Shown: positions 8,445-17,019, counted from the stretch's first letter. The stretch: DNA of 64,000 nucleotides from Streptomyces mirabilis (GCF_039503195.1 NZ_JBCJKP010000001.1:3534001-3598000); one strand, 5' to 3'. A program made the numbers and translations. The notes: generated from the letters alone by a model not told the origin.

Positions 8445-8633
8445 GAGCCCTCCTCGCCACGCACGGCACCTCGCCCCATGGACCCGTCCGCTGGCCCCCT
8501 ACGGCGTCTTATGGCCTCAGCATGCCCCCTTCGGCCCGTCGGCGATGCACCATCCGTGGCATCCATGGCGTCCGGGGCGGCCACCGTGGCCCCCAGGCCC
8601 TCTTGTTGAGGAAGAGTCGAACAGGTACACCTC

Positions 8634-8682
8634 GCCCTACCGACCTGTACGCCCTACCGAACCGTGCCCTACCGACCCGTAC
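8634..8682. repeat. Three imperfect tandem copies of GCCCTACCGACC-type unit
   Basis: Units at 8634-8650, 8651-8665 and 8666-8682 share GCCCTACCGA-CCGT. They lie 30-80 bp upstream of the M14 peptidase start, probably in its promoter or leader. Confidence 0.8.
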
Positions 8683-8713
8683 CGATCTCAGGCCCCCACC
8701 GGAGGTACGACGC

Positions 8714-11287
8714 GTGCGCTTACCGCGACCCGTCCTGATCGCCACTGTCCTCACCGCCGCGACCGGATCGCTTCTCCTCGCCCCGCCCAGCGCCACCGCG
8801 GACCGCGAACCCCCCGTCCGTGAAGGGGCGGGTCGTGAAGGGACGGACCAGCCCACGGGTGCCGCCGGAGCCCCGGCGAACGCCGCCCGCAACGCCCTCA
8901 CCAGCCTCGTCACCGACCTGTCCGACTCCGGCCTCGCCGCCCCCCGCCGTGGCTATCCGCGTGAGCAGGTCCTCTCCCCCGACCCGGAGAACCCGGCGGA
9001 CAAGTCCATCAAGCTGGGCCTCACCCCGTACCACGCCATCGCCCCGAAGCTGAACGCCCTCCAACGGCTCGGCGACCGTGTCAGCGTGGAGGTCGCGGGC
9101 CGCTCGGCCGGCGGTCACCGGCTCTACCTGGTCACCGTCACCGCCCCGGAGTCCGCCCGCGAATCCCTCGACCAGGAGCGGATGCGCGAGCTGATCGAGA
9201 ACGCGCCGCAGGCGGCGGCGAAGGACCCGGCCGTCAAGGCTTCGTACAAGACGCCGGTCTTCTTCGACAACAACATCCACGGCAACGAGTGGGAGGGCAC
9301 CGACGCCGCCCTCCAGCTCATCGAGCGGCTCGCGAGCGCGAAGGACGCGCAGACGACCGACCTCCTCGCCCACAGCCGTCTCTACTTCAACATCACGGCG
9401 AACCCGGACGGCCGGATCGCGGGCACCCGCGCCAACGCCAACGGCTTCGACCTGAACCGGGACTTCATCACCGCCTCACAGCCCGAGGCGCGCGCGATCC
9501 GCCAGATCGCCATCGACAAGCAGCCGGCCGTGATGCTCGACCTGCACGGGTACGTCAACGGCACCCTGATCGAGCCGACGACCCCGCCGCACGGCGAGAA
9601 CTACGAGTACGACCTCTTCCTCAAGAACACCTACGCCAACGCCCTCGGCATGGAGGCCGCCGTCAACGGCCTCGGTTACACCCCCGCGAAGGACGGTGTC
9701 GAGCCCGTCCAGATCCCCTTCCGTGACCAGCAGGAGGGCTGGGACGACTGGCCGCCGATCTTCACGCCCCAGTACCAGGCGTTCCACGGCGCGGTCGCCG
9801 CGCACACCGTGGAGATCCCGCTGGCGGTGAACAACTCGGAGTACGACACCCTGCCCGTGGCCGAACTCCGGCGCAGGTCGGCCATCAACGTGGACGTGGC
9901 CGGCGCGGCCATGCGCGCGACCCTCGCCTACGCCCGGACCCACCGCGCCTCGATCATCGCCGACCAGATCGAGGTCTTCCGGCGCGGCGCGACGGGCGCG
10001 GCCCAGGTGCCGGTCTCGGCGGAAACGGTGCCGGGGGTGCCCGGCATCGGTCCCGAGGACGTCTACACGACGGACTTCCCGCGTGCCTACGTGATCCCGG
10101 CGGGCGGCGCCCAGCGTTCGGCGACGGCCGCCGCCCGCCTCGTCGACCATCTCCTCGCCAACGACGTCCGTGTCACCCGCGCGACCCGCGACTTCCGGCT
10201 GGCCGGACGGTCGTACGCGAAGGGCTCGTACGTCGTCGACCTGCACCAGCCCAAACGCGGTCTGGCCAATGTGATGCTGGCCGACGGGCGGAACATCAGT
10301 GACAAGGTGTCGGTGATGTACGACATCTCGGGCTGGAGCCTGGGACGGTTGTGGGGCGCGACGGTCGTGCCCGTACGGAGCGGGGGGCTGTCGGCCGTGG
10401 CCACCCGTCGGGTCGAAGCCGCCGCGCGGGTCGGGTACGTCGCCCCGCGTGGCGACCTGCGTCTGCGTCTCGACACCCCGCAGGAGATCGCCGCCCTCAA
10501 CTCCCTTCTCGACAGCGGGGTTTCGGTACGGCGGCTCGCGGACGGCAGTGTCGTCGTGCCGGGATCGGCGCGGGCGCGGGCCGCCGCTCTCGCCCGTACG
10601 TACGACGTGGCCTTCGACGCGACCGGACAGACCAGGACGACCGAAGGCAGCCCGGTAACACCCCTGCACCGTGTCCGCGTCGCCGCGGCCGTCACGCCGG
10701 GTGAGCTCTTCGCGCTGCGGGAGATGAACTTCGACGTGGTGCCGGTGTCGACGGCCGTCCTGAACGCGGGCTTCGACTGGTCCGCGGTGGACGTGCTGTT
10801 CGTGTCGTCGGGACTCGACCACGCCGGTTTGAACGCGGGCGCGCGGACGGCGCTGGACACCTTCCTCCACACCCACGGTCTCGTCGGCCGCGGAGCCGTC
10901 GGAGCCGCGCTCAACTCGGCGGCCGGGCTGCTGGCGGTGCGGCCGGTGGAGGGCAACGGTGACGCCAACGGCGTGGTGCGGGTGGTGAATTCGGGCGGAC
11001 CGCTCACCGCGAACGCGCCCGACCACGGCTTCGTCTACGCGCCCGTCTGGTTCACCGATCTCGGCCCCGGCGTGCGTGTCGAGCAGGCGTACGCGCCGGG
11101 CGATCCGCTCGTCTCCGGGCACTGGCGCCCGCTGGCCGACGGGACGGGAGGGCCTGAGGCCGCCGGCGGCCAGGCCGCTGTCGTCAGCGGTCCGCATGCG
11201 GTGCTCTTCGGTACGGAGCCGCTCTTCCGCGATCATCCGAAGGGTGAGTTCCCGCAGGTGGGAAGGGCGCTGCTGACCGTCTCGTAG
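8714..11287 (+). CDS. Secreted M14 family zinc carboxypeptidase, TTA codon at position 3
   Basis: An 857-residue exported peptidase. GTG at 8714 is preceded by GGAGGT (8701-8706) and starts a clean signal peptide (VRLPRPVLIATVLTAATGSL, cleavage near ATA). The M14 domain carries zinc ligands in NNIHGNEWEG (HxxE) and DLHGYVNG, plus the substrate Asn/Arg segment NPDGRIAGTRANANGFDLNR. Large C-terminal domains follow, of unknown role. Family members release C-terminal residues from peptides outside the cell. Codon 3 is TTA (8720-8722), a rare codon in Streptomyces read by the bldA tRNA, so translation may depend on development. A bidirectional terminator follows. Confidence 0.92.
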   Translation: MRLPRPVLIATVLTAATGSLLLAPPSATADREPPVREGAGREGTDQPTGAAGAPANAARNALTSLVTDLSDSGLAAPRRGYPREQVLSPDPENPADKSIKLGLTPYHAIAPKLNALQRLGDRVSVEVAGRSAGGHRLYLVTVTAPESARESLDQERMRELIENAPQAAAKDPAVKASYKTPVFFDNNIHGNEWEGTDAALQLIERLASAKDAQTTDLLAHSRLYFNITANPDGRIAGTRANANGFDLNRDFITASQPEARAIRQIAIDKQPAVMLDLHGYVNGTLIEPTTPPHGENYEYDLFLKNTYANALGMEAAVNGLGYTPAKDGVEPVQIPFRDQQEGWDDWPPIFTPQYQAFHGAVAAHTVEIPLAVNNSEYDTLPVAELRRRSAINVDVAGAAMRATLAYARTHRASIIADQIEVFRRGATGAAQVPVSAETVPGVPGIGPEDVYTTDFPRAYVIPAGGAQRSATAAARLVDHLLANDVRVTRATRDFRLAGRSYAKGSYVVDLHQPKRGLANVMLADGRNISDKVSVMYDISGWSLGRLWGATVVPVRSGGLSAVATRRVEAAARVGYVAPRGDLRLRLDTPQEIAALNSLLDSGVSVRRLADGSVVVPGSARARAAALARTYDVAFDATGQTRTTEGSPVTPLHRVRVAAAVTPGELFALREMNFDVVPVSTAVLNAGFDWSAVDVLFVSSGLDHAGLNAGARTALDTFLHTHGLVGRGAVGAALNSAAGLLAVRPVEGNGDANGVVRVVNSGGPLTANAPDHGFVYAPVWFTDLGPGVRVEQAYAPGDPLVSGHWRPLADGTGGPEAAGGQAAVVSGPHAVLFGTEPLFRDHPKGEFPQVGRALLTVS

Positions 11288-11320
11288 GACACTGCCGTCC
11301 GTCCCCCACAACAGGGCGAA

Positions 11321-11349
11321 GGCCGCACCCCACGTCCTAGGGTGCGGCC
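11321..11349. terminator. Bidirectional terminator between M14 peptidase and ohr
   Basis: A perfect 10-bp stem (GGCCGCACCC / GGGTGCGGCC) with a 9-nt loop lies between two convergent genes. Confidence 0.85.
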
Positions 11350-11372
11350 TCCGCCGTGTACAACGAGCGCTG

Positions 11373-11792
11373 TCAGACGAGCGTCACGGTGATGTTGCCG
11401 CGGGTCGCCTTCGAGTAGGGGCAGACCTGGTGGGCCTTTTCGAGGAGGTCCCGTGCGGTGGCCCCGTCGACGTTCGGGATCGTCGCGGAGATCTCCACGA
11501 TGATCCCGAACCCGTCCTCGTTCTTGCCGATGCCGACCTTCGCGGTGACGGTCGAGCCGGAGACGTCTGCGTTCTCCTGGCGGGCGACGACGCCGAGGGC
11601 GCCCTGGAAGCAGGCGCTGTACCCGGCGGCGAAGAGCTGTTCCGGGTTGGTCCCGGCGCCGCTGCCGCCCATCTCCTCGGGCGGGTTCACGACGACGTCG
11701 AGCCTGCCGTCGTCGGTGGCGACCCGGCCGTCGCGACCGTTCTCGGCGGTGGCGACGGCGGTGTAGAGGACATCGGAGTGCTGGATGGACAT
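11373..11792 (-). CDS. ohr: Organic hydroperoxide resistance protein (Ohr, OsmC family)
   Basis: A 139-residue thiol peroxidase that reduces organic and fatty-acid hydroperoxides. The two catalytic cysteines are present: Cys61 in GYSACFQGAL and Cys124 in HQVCPYSKATRGN, with the matching Arg-containing loop near the N-terminus. Length and architecture are those of Ohr rather than the shorter OsmC. The gene is monocistronic with its own terminator. No OhrR is adjacent: the MarR regulator 1.3 kb away has its only Cys in the DNA-binding domain. Confidence 0.93.
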   Translation of the reverse strand: MSIQHSDVLYTAVATAENGRDGRVATDDGRLDVVVNPPEEMGGSGAGTNPEQLFAAGYSACFQGALGVVARQENADVSGSTVTAKVGIGKNEDGFGIIVEISATIPNVDGATARDLLEKAHQVCPYSKATRGNITVTLV

Positions 11793-11905
11793 ACGGTGCG
11801 TTCCTCCTTGGCCCGCCGCGACTCGCGCCCACGATCACGACGGTTTCGGAAAGAAGTTACCGTATGTCGAAAGTCCAGCGACAGCCTCTCCGGAGAACCG
11901 GAGGG

Positions 11906-12925
11906 TCAGAGCTTGACGATCATCTTGCCGACGTTGTCGCCGCGCAGGACTCCGAAGAACGCCTCCAGGTTGTTCTCGATGCCCTCGACGACCGTCTCGC
12001 GGTACTTGAGCTCGCCGGAGCGGATCCAGGCGCCGACCTCCTGCACGAACTGCGCCTGGAGGTCGTAGTGGTCGCCGACCAGGAAGCCCTCGATGCGGCC
12101 GCGGGTCTGGATGAGGCGGGCGAGGTTCTTCGGGCCGGGGACGGGCTCGGTGCTGTTGTAGACGGAGATCATGCCGCAGACGGCGATGCGGCCGCCCCGG
12201 TTGAGGGAGCCGATGGCCGCCTCCAGGTGGTCGCCGCCCACGTTGTCGAAGTAGACGTCGACGCCGTCCGGGGCGGCGGCGCGCAGCTGCTCGCCGACCG
12301 GGCCGTTCTTGTAGTTGAAGGCGGCGTCGAAGCCGTACTCCTCGACGAGCAGCTTGACCTTCTCGTCGGAGCCGGCGGAGCCGATGACGCGCGAGGCGCC
12401 CTTGAGCTTGGCGATCTGCCCGACCTGGCTGCCGACCGCGCCGGCGGCGCCGGAGACGAAGACGGAGTCGCCCTCCTTGAAGGAGGCGGTGCGCAGGAGG
12501 CCCGCGTAGGCGGTGAGACCGGTCATGCCGAGGGCACCGAGGTACGTCGACAGCGGCGCGGCCTGCGGGTCCACCTTGACGGCCTGCTTGGCGTCCACGA
12601 CGGCGAATTCGCGCCAGCCGAAGAAGTGCAGGACGTGGTCGCCGACCTCGACGCCCTCGGCGTTGGAGGCGATGACCTCACCGACCGCGCCGCCCTGCAT
12701 GACCTTGCCCAGCTCGAAGGGGGCGACGTAGGACTTGGCGGCGCTCATGCGGCCGCGCATGTACGGGTCCACGGACACGTACGCGTTCCGTACGAGGATC
12801 TGACCCTCCCCCGGCTGCGGGACCTCGGCCTCGACCAGGGCGAAGTCCTCGGGCTTCGGCCAGCCGACCGGGCGGCTGACCAGGTGCCATTCGCGGTTGA
12901 CGGCGGGGAGCTGGGTCTCGGTCAT
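11906..12925 (-). CDS. NADP-dependent oxidoreductase, zinc-independent MDR superfamily (CurA-like)
   Basis: A 339-residue medium-chain reductase. It has the leukotriene-B4-dehydrogenase/CurA look: NREWHLVSRPVGWPKPEDFA, the SVDPYMRGRM motif, the nucleotide-binding VSGAAGAVGSQVGQIAKLKG, and YFDNVGGDHLEAAI. It lacks the zinc cysteines of alcohol dehydrogenases. Such enzymes reduce alpha,beta-unsaturated carbonyls with NADPH, often as electrophile detoxification. It is divergent from a MarR regulator, the usual set-up for a reductase induced by its own substrate. Confidence 0.9.
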   Translation of the reverse strand: MTETQLPAVNREWHLVSRPVGWPKPEDFALVEAEVPQPGEGQILVRNAYVSVDPYMRGRMSAAKSYVAPFELGKVMQGGAVGEVIASNAEGVEVGDHVLHFFGWREFAVVDAKQAVKVDPQAAPLSTYLGALGMTGLTAYAGLLRTASFKEGDSVFVSGAAGAVGSQVGQIAKLKGASRVIGSAGSDEKVKLLVEEYGFDAAFNYKNGPVGEQLRAAAPDGVDVYFDNVGGDHLEAAIGSLNRGGRIAVCGMISVYNSTEPVPGPKNLARLIQTRGRIEGFLVGDHYDLQAQFVQEVGAWIRSGELKYRETVVEGIENNLEAFFGVLRGDNVGKMIVKL

Positions 12926-12981
12926 GAGGGGGTGCCTTTCCTACGTGCGTGCGCGGGTACGTGCGACTACGGCTCTAATAC

Positions 12982-12994
12982 TTCAGTACCTGAA
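12982..12994. promoter_or_regulatory. Candidate MarR operator TTCAG-TAC-CTGAA
   Basis: A perfect inverted repeat TTCAGTACCTGAA in the AT-richer part of the 124-bp gap between the divergent reductase and marR genes. Position and symmetry fit autoregulation and control of the reductase. Confidence 0.5.
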
Positions 12995-13049
12995 ACAACC
13001 ATGCTCCTCCATATTTCATGATGTCAAGTAACGGGGTAGCCTGGAGCCC

Positions 13050-13484
13050 ATGGCCACGCAAAGAACAACCCGTATCGACCCGCTGACCCTCGAGGTCGTG
13101 GACCTCATCGGCACGGTCGTGGCCCGCTATCACGAGGAGTACGAGGACGCTGCCGCCGAGCATGCGCTGACCGGGGCGCAGGCGCGACTTCTGAGCCTGC
13201 TCTCCCTGGAGCCGCTGCCGATGCGGCGGCTCGCCCAGAAGCTGAAGTGCGAGCCGTCGAACGTGACCGGGATCGTGGACCGGCTGGAGGCGCGGGGCCT
13301 GGTCGAGCGGCGCCCCGACCCGTCCGACCGCCGCGTGAAGCTGGCCGCGGCGACGGAGGAGGGCAGGCGTGTGGCGCGCTCCCTCCGCGACGCCCTCAAC
13401 TTCGCCCGTGAGCCCCTGGCGGCCCTCTCCACCGAGGAGCGCCTGTCCCTCCGGGACCTCCTGCGGAGAATGCTCACGCCGTAG
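13050..13484 (+). CDS. MarR family transcriptional regulator
   Basis: A 144-residue winged-helix repressor. The DNA-binding region is plain: PMRRLAQKLKCEPSNVTGIV, then DRLEARGLVERRPDPSDRRV forming the wing, flanked by helices that form the dimer interface. The single Cys is in the recognition region, so this is not a classic OhrR peroxide sensor. ATG at 13050. It is divergent from the CurA-like reductase and probably represses it; a reactive carbonyl or phenolic ligand is a reasonable guess. Confidence 0.92.
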   Translation: MATQRTTRIDPLTLEVVDLIGTVVARYHEEYEDAAAEHALTGAQARLLSLLSLEPLPMRRLAQKLKCEPSNVTGIVDRLEARGLVERRPDPSDRRVKLAAATEEGRRVARSLRDALNFAREPLAALSTEERLSLRDLLRRMLTP

Positions 13485-13500
13485 TTTTCGGGCGCGGCCG

Positions 13501-13532
13501 CTGCGGGCCGGTCGCGCAGTTCCCACGCACCC
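13501..13532. repeat. Dispersed repeat B, copy 2 (inverted)
   Basis: CTGCGGGCCGGTCGCGCAGT followed by TCCCACGCACCC is an imperfect reverse complement of 7442-7473. It occupies the gap between convergent marR and the zinc-ribbon gene, where it may act as a terminator. Confidence 0.7.
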
Positions 13533-13556
13533 GCAGCCGAGAAGACCACGGAACCC

Positions 13557-14378
13557 CTACGTGCACCACCACAGGAAACGGTTGCACCGCGAAGGTGAAG
13601 GCGACGGCGACGGCGCGGCCGAGGTCGGCGCGGCCGTCGGCTTGGGGGACGACTTCGGTGGAGTCGAGGACACGGGGCCGGACGTCGCGGACGGCACCAC
13701 ACCGGTCCCCGTCGTCGCCGACTGCTCCTGTGTGTCCTTCTTGTCGTCCTTGGACTTGTCACCCTTGGCGGACTTGGAAGCGGAGGGAGACGCCGATGCG
13801 TCAGGAGAGGCCGTCGCGGTGGACGTACCCCCGGACGAACCCCCCGCATCGGTGATCGGCCGCGCCGTGCCGGCATCCGAGGACGCCGACCCGTCCGCCG
13901 GCTCACCCCCGGCCGCGGCCGGTTTCGGCAGCAGCCCCGGCCCGTCCATGCCGAGCTCGGCGAGGCTCAGCCCACCCGCCGCCAGCACGAACCCCGCGGC
14001 GATGAGCAGCACCCGACGCCGCCGCCGACGATGCGCCGCGGCCTTCCGGTCCCGCCGGCTCGCACCGCCGGGCCCCTCCGAGTCCCGGCCCCGGCCCCGT
14101 CCGCGCCCACGGTTCCGCCGCCGGGCAGCGGCCCGTCCGGACCGCTCCCCCTCGCCGTCCTCGTCGTCATCGTCATCGTCATCGTCATCGGGATCTTCAT
14201 CGTCGTCGTTGTCGCCCTCGTACAACGAGTCGACACCGGCATCGACCGCCCCCGCGCCCGTTCCGGCACGCATGTCGGTCTGGTCCGCATGCGCGCGGAG
14301 CTGTTCGGCTGAGGTGCCGCACCCCGGGCAGGCAAGGGCGCCGTTGAGGTGCCGTCGGCACGGGTCGCAGTAGTCCAT
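13557..14378 (-). CDS. SCO2400-like zinc-ribbon/single-TM protein with low-complexity regions
   Basis: A 273-residue protein with a modular layout. Residues 1-22 are a Cys4 zinc ribbon (MDYCDPCRRHLNGALACPGC). Residues about 53-77 are almost all Asp/Glu, about 78-120 Arg-rich, then one membrane helix (VLLIAAGFVLAAGGLSLAEL) and a Ser/Thr/Pro/Lys-rich extracellular tail ending RCNRFLWWCT. The start and layout match the SCO2400 family of Streptomyces as I remember it; the function is unknown. The ribbon would face the cytoplasm and the tail the cell wall. It is divergent from the dehydratase operon. Confidence 0.78.
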   Translation of the reverse strand: MDYCDPCRRHLNGALACPGCGTSAEQLRAHADQTDMRAGTGAGAVDAGVDSLYEGDNDDDEDPDDDDDDDDDEDGEGERSGRAAARRRNRGRGRGRGRDSEGPGGASRRDRKAAAHRRRRRRVLLIAAGFVLAAGGLSLAELGMDGPGLLPKPAAAGGEPADGSASSDAGTARPITDAGGSSGGTSTATASPDASASPSASKSAKGDKSKDDKKDTQEQSATTGTGVVPSATSGPVSSTPPKSSPKPTAAPTSAAPSPSPSPSRCNRFLWWCT

Positions 14379-14418
14379 GACGCCGGAAGACTAAGTTCCT
14401 CACAGGTAACGTTCATAG

Positions 14419-14430
14419 TCACAGCTGTGA
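14419..14430. promoter_or_regulatory. TCACAGCTGTGA palindrome upstream of zinc-ribbon gene
   Basis: A perfect 12-bp palindrome 41 bp upstream of the minus-strand ATG at 14378, inside the AT-rich promoter region. It is a candidate operator for an unknown regulator. Confidence 0.4.
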
Positions 14431-14546
14431 AAGTTATGTGGGGAACCACCTGTTCCGGCGCGCCCCGCACCCCGTTCGCACCATCGCGCGCGCGACGAGC
14501 CGAGGCATACCGGCAAAATCCGCCGCCGATCGTTCCGTTCGACCCA

Positions 14547-14576
14547 TTGACACCTCCGGGGCCACGTCCTTACTGT
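14547..14576 (+). promoter_or_regulatory. Probable promoter of the dehydratase operon
   Basis: TTGACA (14547-14552), an 18-bp spacer and TACTGT (14571-14576) fit a vegetative promoter. The start point near 14583 puts the 14586-14613 palindrome right at the start of the transcript. Confidence 0.6.
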
Positions 14577-14585
14577 CACGCCAGC

Positions 14586-14613
14586 ATTTCGAACGTGTGA
14601 CGAAATTTCGAAC
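14586..14613. promoter_or_regulatory. IclR-regulon operator candidate, site 1
   Basis: Two overlapping motifs: ATTTCGAAC (14586-14594) and CGAAATTTCGAAC (14601-14613), the latter containing the palindrome CGAAATTTCG. The motif recurs at 16893, 43286 and 45116. Its place just after the -10 box suits a repressor. Confidence 0.7.
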
Positions 14614-14644
14614 AAGAGCCGCAAGAGCACAGGGGGCAACTGCC

Positions 14645-15802
14645 GTGCGCATCACGGGAATCAGCACACACGTGGTCGGGACGCCCTGGCGCAACCTGAC
14701 CTACGTCCAGGTGCACACCGACGAGGGCCTGACCGGAGTCGGCGAGACCCGCATGCTGGGCCACACCGACGCACTGATCGGCTATCTGCGGGAGGCGGAG
14801 GCCAATCACATTCTCGGCTCCGACCCGTTCGCTGTCGAGGACCTCGTCCGACGGATGAAGTACGGCGACTACGGGCGCGCCGGCGAGATCGTGATGTCCG
14901 GCATCGCGGTCATCGAGATGGCCTGCTGGGACATCAAGGGCAAGGCGCTCGGCGTCCCCGTGTGGCAGCTGCTCGGTGGCAAGGTCACCGACAGGGTCAA
15001 GGCCTACGCCAATGGGTGGTACACGACCGAGCGAACTCCGGAGGCCTATCACAAGGCCGCCCAGGAGGTCGTGGCGCGCGGGTACAAGGCGTTGAAGATC
15101 GACCCCTTCGGGACCGGGCACTTCGAGCTCGACCACGAGGCGACGCTCTACTCCGTCTCGCTGATCGAGGCCGTGCGCGACGCGATCGGCCCCGAGGCCG
15201 AGTTGATGCTGGAGATGCACGGCCGTTTCTCCCCCTCCACCGCCGTCCGGCTCGCCCGCGAGCTCGCGCCCTTCAAGCCCGCGTGGCTGGAGGAGCCGGT
15301 CCCGCCGGAGAACCTGAAGGCCCTGGAGAAGGTCGCCGCCAAGGTGGACATCCCGGTCGCGACCGGTGAGCGCATCCACGACCGCATCGAGTTCCGCGAG
15401 CTCTTCGAGAGCCAGGCCGTGGACATCATCCAGCCCGACGTCGGTCACATCGGCGGCATCTGGGAGACGCGGAAGCTGGCCGCCACCGCCGAGGCGCACT
15501 ACGTCCTCGTCGCGCCCCACAACGTCGGTGGCCCCGTCCTCACCGCCGCCTCCCTCCAAGTCGGCTTCACCTCCCCCAACTTCAAGATCCTCGAACACTT
15601 CAACGACTTCGCGGACGCGGAGATCAAGAAGGTCGTGAAGGGCGCCCCGCAGGTCGTCGACGGCTACTTCGAGCTGTCCCACGAGCCCGGTCTCGGCGTC
15701 GAGCTGGACGTCGACGCGGCGGCCGAGTTCCCGCAGCAGCAGGCCCGTTTCGACCTGTGGGCCGACGGCTGGGAGCAGCGCAAGCCCAAGGGGTCGCAGT
15801 GA
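14645..15802 (+). CDS. Mandelate racemase/muconate lactonizing family sugar-acid dehydratase (galactonate dehydratase-like)
   Basis: A 385-residue enolase-superfamily enzyme, from GTG at 14645 after GGGGG. The barrel carries metal ligands that fit Glu190 (LEMHGRF), Glu216 (WLEEPVPPE) and Glu242 (ATGERI), with His192 and His292 (APHNVGG) as acid/base pair. Each is offset by exactly seven from the E. coli galactonate dehydratase numbers as I recall them, although the first ligand would be Glu instead of Asp. It should dehydrate an aldonic acid to a 2-keto-3-deoxy acid. GTGA-coupled to the next dehydrogenase. Whether the substrate is galactonate, arabinonate or another acid is open. Confidence 0.85.
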   Translation: MRITGISTHVVGTPWRNLTYVQVHTDEGLTGVGETRMLGHTDALIGYLREAEANHILGSDPFAVEDLVRRMKYGDYGRAGEIVMSGIAVIEMACWDIKGKALGVPVWQLLGGKVTDRVKAYANGWYTTERTPEAYHKAAQEVVARGYKALKIDPFGTGHFELDHEATLYSVSLIEAVRDAIGPEAELMLEMHGRFSPSTAVRLARELAPFKPAWLEEPVPPENLKALEKVAAKVDIPVATGERIHDRIEFRELFESQAVDIIQPDVGHIGGIWETRKLAATAEAHYVLVAPHNVGGPVLTAASLQVGFTSPNFKILEHFNDFADAEIKKVVKGAPQVVDGYFELSHEPGLGVELDVDAAAEFPQQQARFDLWADGWEQRKPKGSQ

Positions 15803-16803
15803 GCACCGCGGTCGTCGTCGAGGCGCCGGGCGAGCACCGGCTGATCGAGCACGAGCCGGTGCGGCCGGGCGCCGGTGAGGCCCTGGTGCGGGTGCACGCC
15901 GTGGGTATTTGCGGCAGCGACCGCGAGGTCTACCAGGGCAACCGTCCCGACGGGTACGTCCGATATCCGCTCACGCCCGGCCACGAGTGGTCGGGGACCG
16001 TCGAGGCGGTCGGGGCCGGGGTCCCGGAGTCGATCGTCGGACGCAAGGTCGTCGGCGAGGGGTTCCGCAACTGCCAGGTCTGCGACCGCTGCCACGCGGG
16101 CGAGACGACGTTGTGCACGGCGGGGTACGAGGAGACCGGGTTCACCCGGCCGGGCGCGATGGCGACCACGCTGACCCTCCCGGCGCGGCTGCTGCACGTG
16201 CTGCCGGACGACGCCGACCTGACGGCGGCGGCCCTCCTGGAGCCCGCCGCCTGCATCGCGGCCGCCGCGCTGAAGGCGAACGCCCTGCCCGGTGAGCGGG
16301 TCGCGGTGGTCGGGACCGGCACGCTCGGGATGTTCGCGATCCAGTTCCTGAAGGCGAACTCTCCGGCGGAGCTGCTCGTCGTCGGGACCCGGCCGGACCG
16401 GGCGGCACTGTCCAGGGACTTCGGCGCCACCGACTTCCGTACGAGGGACCAGGAACTCCCCGACGACTTCGACGTCGTCATCGAGACCGCCGGGTCCGCG
16501 TCCGCCGCGCACACCGCCGCCTCCCTGCTGAGGCGCGGCGGACGTCTGGTCCTCACGGGGATCCCGGCGCCGGGCGCCGAGGGGCTCGACCCCACCGATC
16601 TCGTCGTGCGTCAGCTGGAGGTGCACACCGTGTTCGGTGCGCCGCCGGCGGCCTGGGCGCACACCGTGCGGGTCTTCGGGGCCGGGCTGCTCAGCCCGTT
16701 GCCGCTGGTCACGCACGAGTTGCCGCTCGCCGAGTTCCCGCAGGCCATCGAGTTGGTGGGGTCCGGCGATCCCAAGGTCGGAAAGGTCCTGCTGAAGCCG
16801 TAG
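15799..16803 (+). CDS. Zinc-dependent alcohol/sugar dehydrogenase (MDR family)
   Basis: A 334-residue medium-chain dehydrogenase starting at GTG 15799, which overlaps the dehydratase stop (GTGA). Catalytic zinc ligands are Cys38 (VGICGSDRE) and His62-Glu63 (PGHEW); structural zinc is held by CQVCDRCHAGETTLC. The cofactor fold is VVGTGTLGMF. It resembles threonine, sorbitol and galactitol-type dehydrogenases. In this operon it could oxidise the sugar before the dehydratase, or an intermediate after it. A strong hairpin follows, so these two genes form a closed bicistronic unit. Confidence 0.9.
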   Translation: MSTAVVVEAPGEHRLIEHEPVRPGAGEALVRVHAVGICGSDREVYQGNRPDGYVRYPLTPGHEWSGTVEAVGAGVPESIVGRKVVGEGFRNCQVCDRCHAGETTLCTAGYEETGFTRPGAMATTLTLPARLLHVLPDDADLTAAALLEPAACIAAAALKANALPGERVAVVGTGTLGMFAIQFLKANSPAELLVVGTRPDRAALSRDFGATDFRTRDQELPDDFDVVIETAGSASAAHTAASLLRRGGRLVLTGIPAPGAEGLDPTDLVVRQLEVHTVFGAPPAAWAHTVRVFGAGLLSPLPLVTHELPLAEFPQAIELVGSGDPKVGKVLLKP

Positions 16804-16814
16804 TCCCCCGAGCC

Positions 16815-16857
16815 GTACGCCGGTACGGAGTTACCTGACGGCTCCGTACCGGCGTAC
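16815..16857 (+). terminator. Strong hairpin terminator after the dehydrogenase gene
   Basis: A perfect 16-bp stem (GTACGCCGGTACGGAG at 16815-16830 pairing with 16842-16857) with an 11-nt loop, 12 bp after the stop codon. Confidence 0.85.
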
Positions 16858-16892
16858 CACCAAGGCCCCGCACACCCAAGGCCGCGAACCTC

Positions 16893-16908
16893 GTTCGAAA
16901 TATCGAAC
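16893..16908. promoter_or_regulatory. IclR-regulon operator candidate, site 2
   Basis: GTTCGAAATATCGAAC has perfect 6-bp arms and is the most symmetric copy of the motif. It is 112 bp upstream of the GTG at 17020 and downstream of the previous terminator. Confidence 0.7.
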
Positions 16909-16937
16909 ATACCGGCGCACGCACCGTGCGCCGGGAC

Positions 16938-16990
16938 ACGCACCACCTCTCTGCACACGCACCACATCTGCACCCGCACCACATCTGTAC
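16938..16990. repeat. Three imperfect 17-19-bp tandem repeats (CGCACCACATCTGCAC type)
   Basis: Copies at 16938-16956, 16957-16973 and 16974-16990 lie between the operator at 16893 and the start at 17020, so in the promoter or leader of that gene. Confidence 0.8.
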
Positions 16991-17019
16991 GCGCCACCCT
17001 CGAACACGAAGGACAGCCA

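Noticed and set aside
13050..13484. MarR gene as OhrR partner of ohr
   Set aside because: The gene is separated from ohr by a reductase gene, and its single Cys is in the DNA-binding part rather than near the N-terminus as in OhrR. The divergent reductase is the more likely target.
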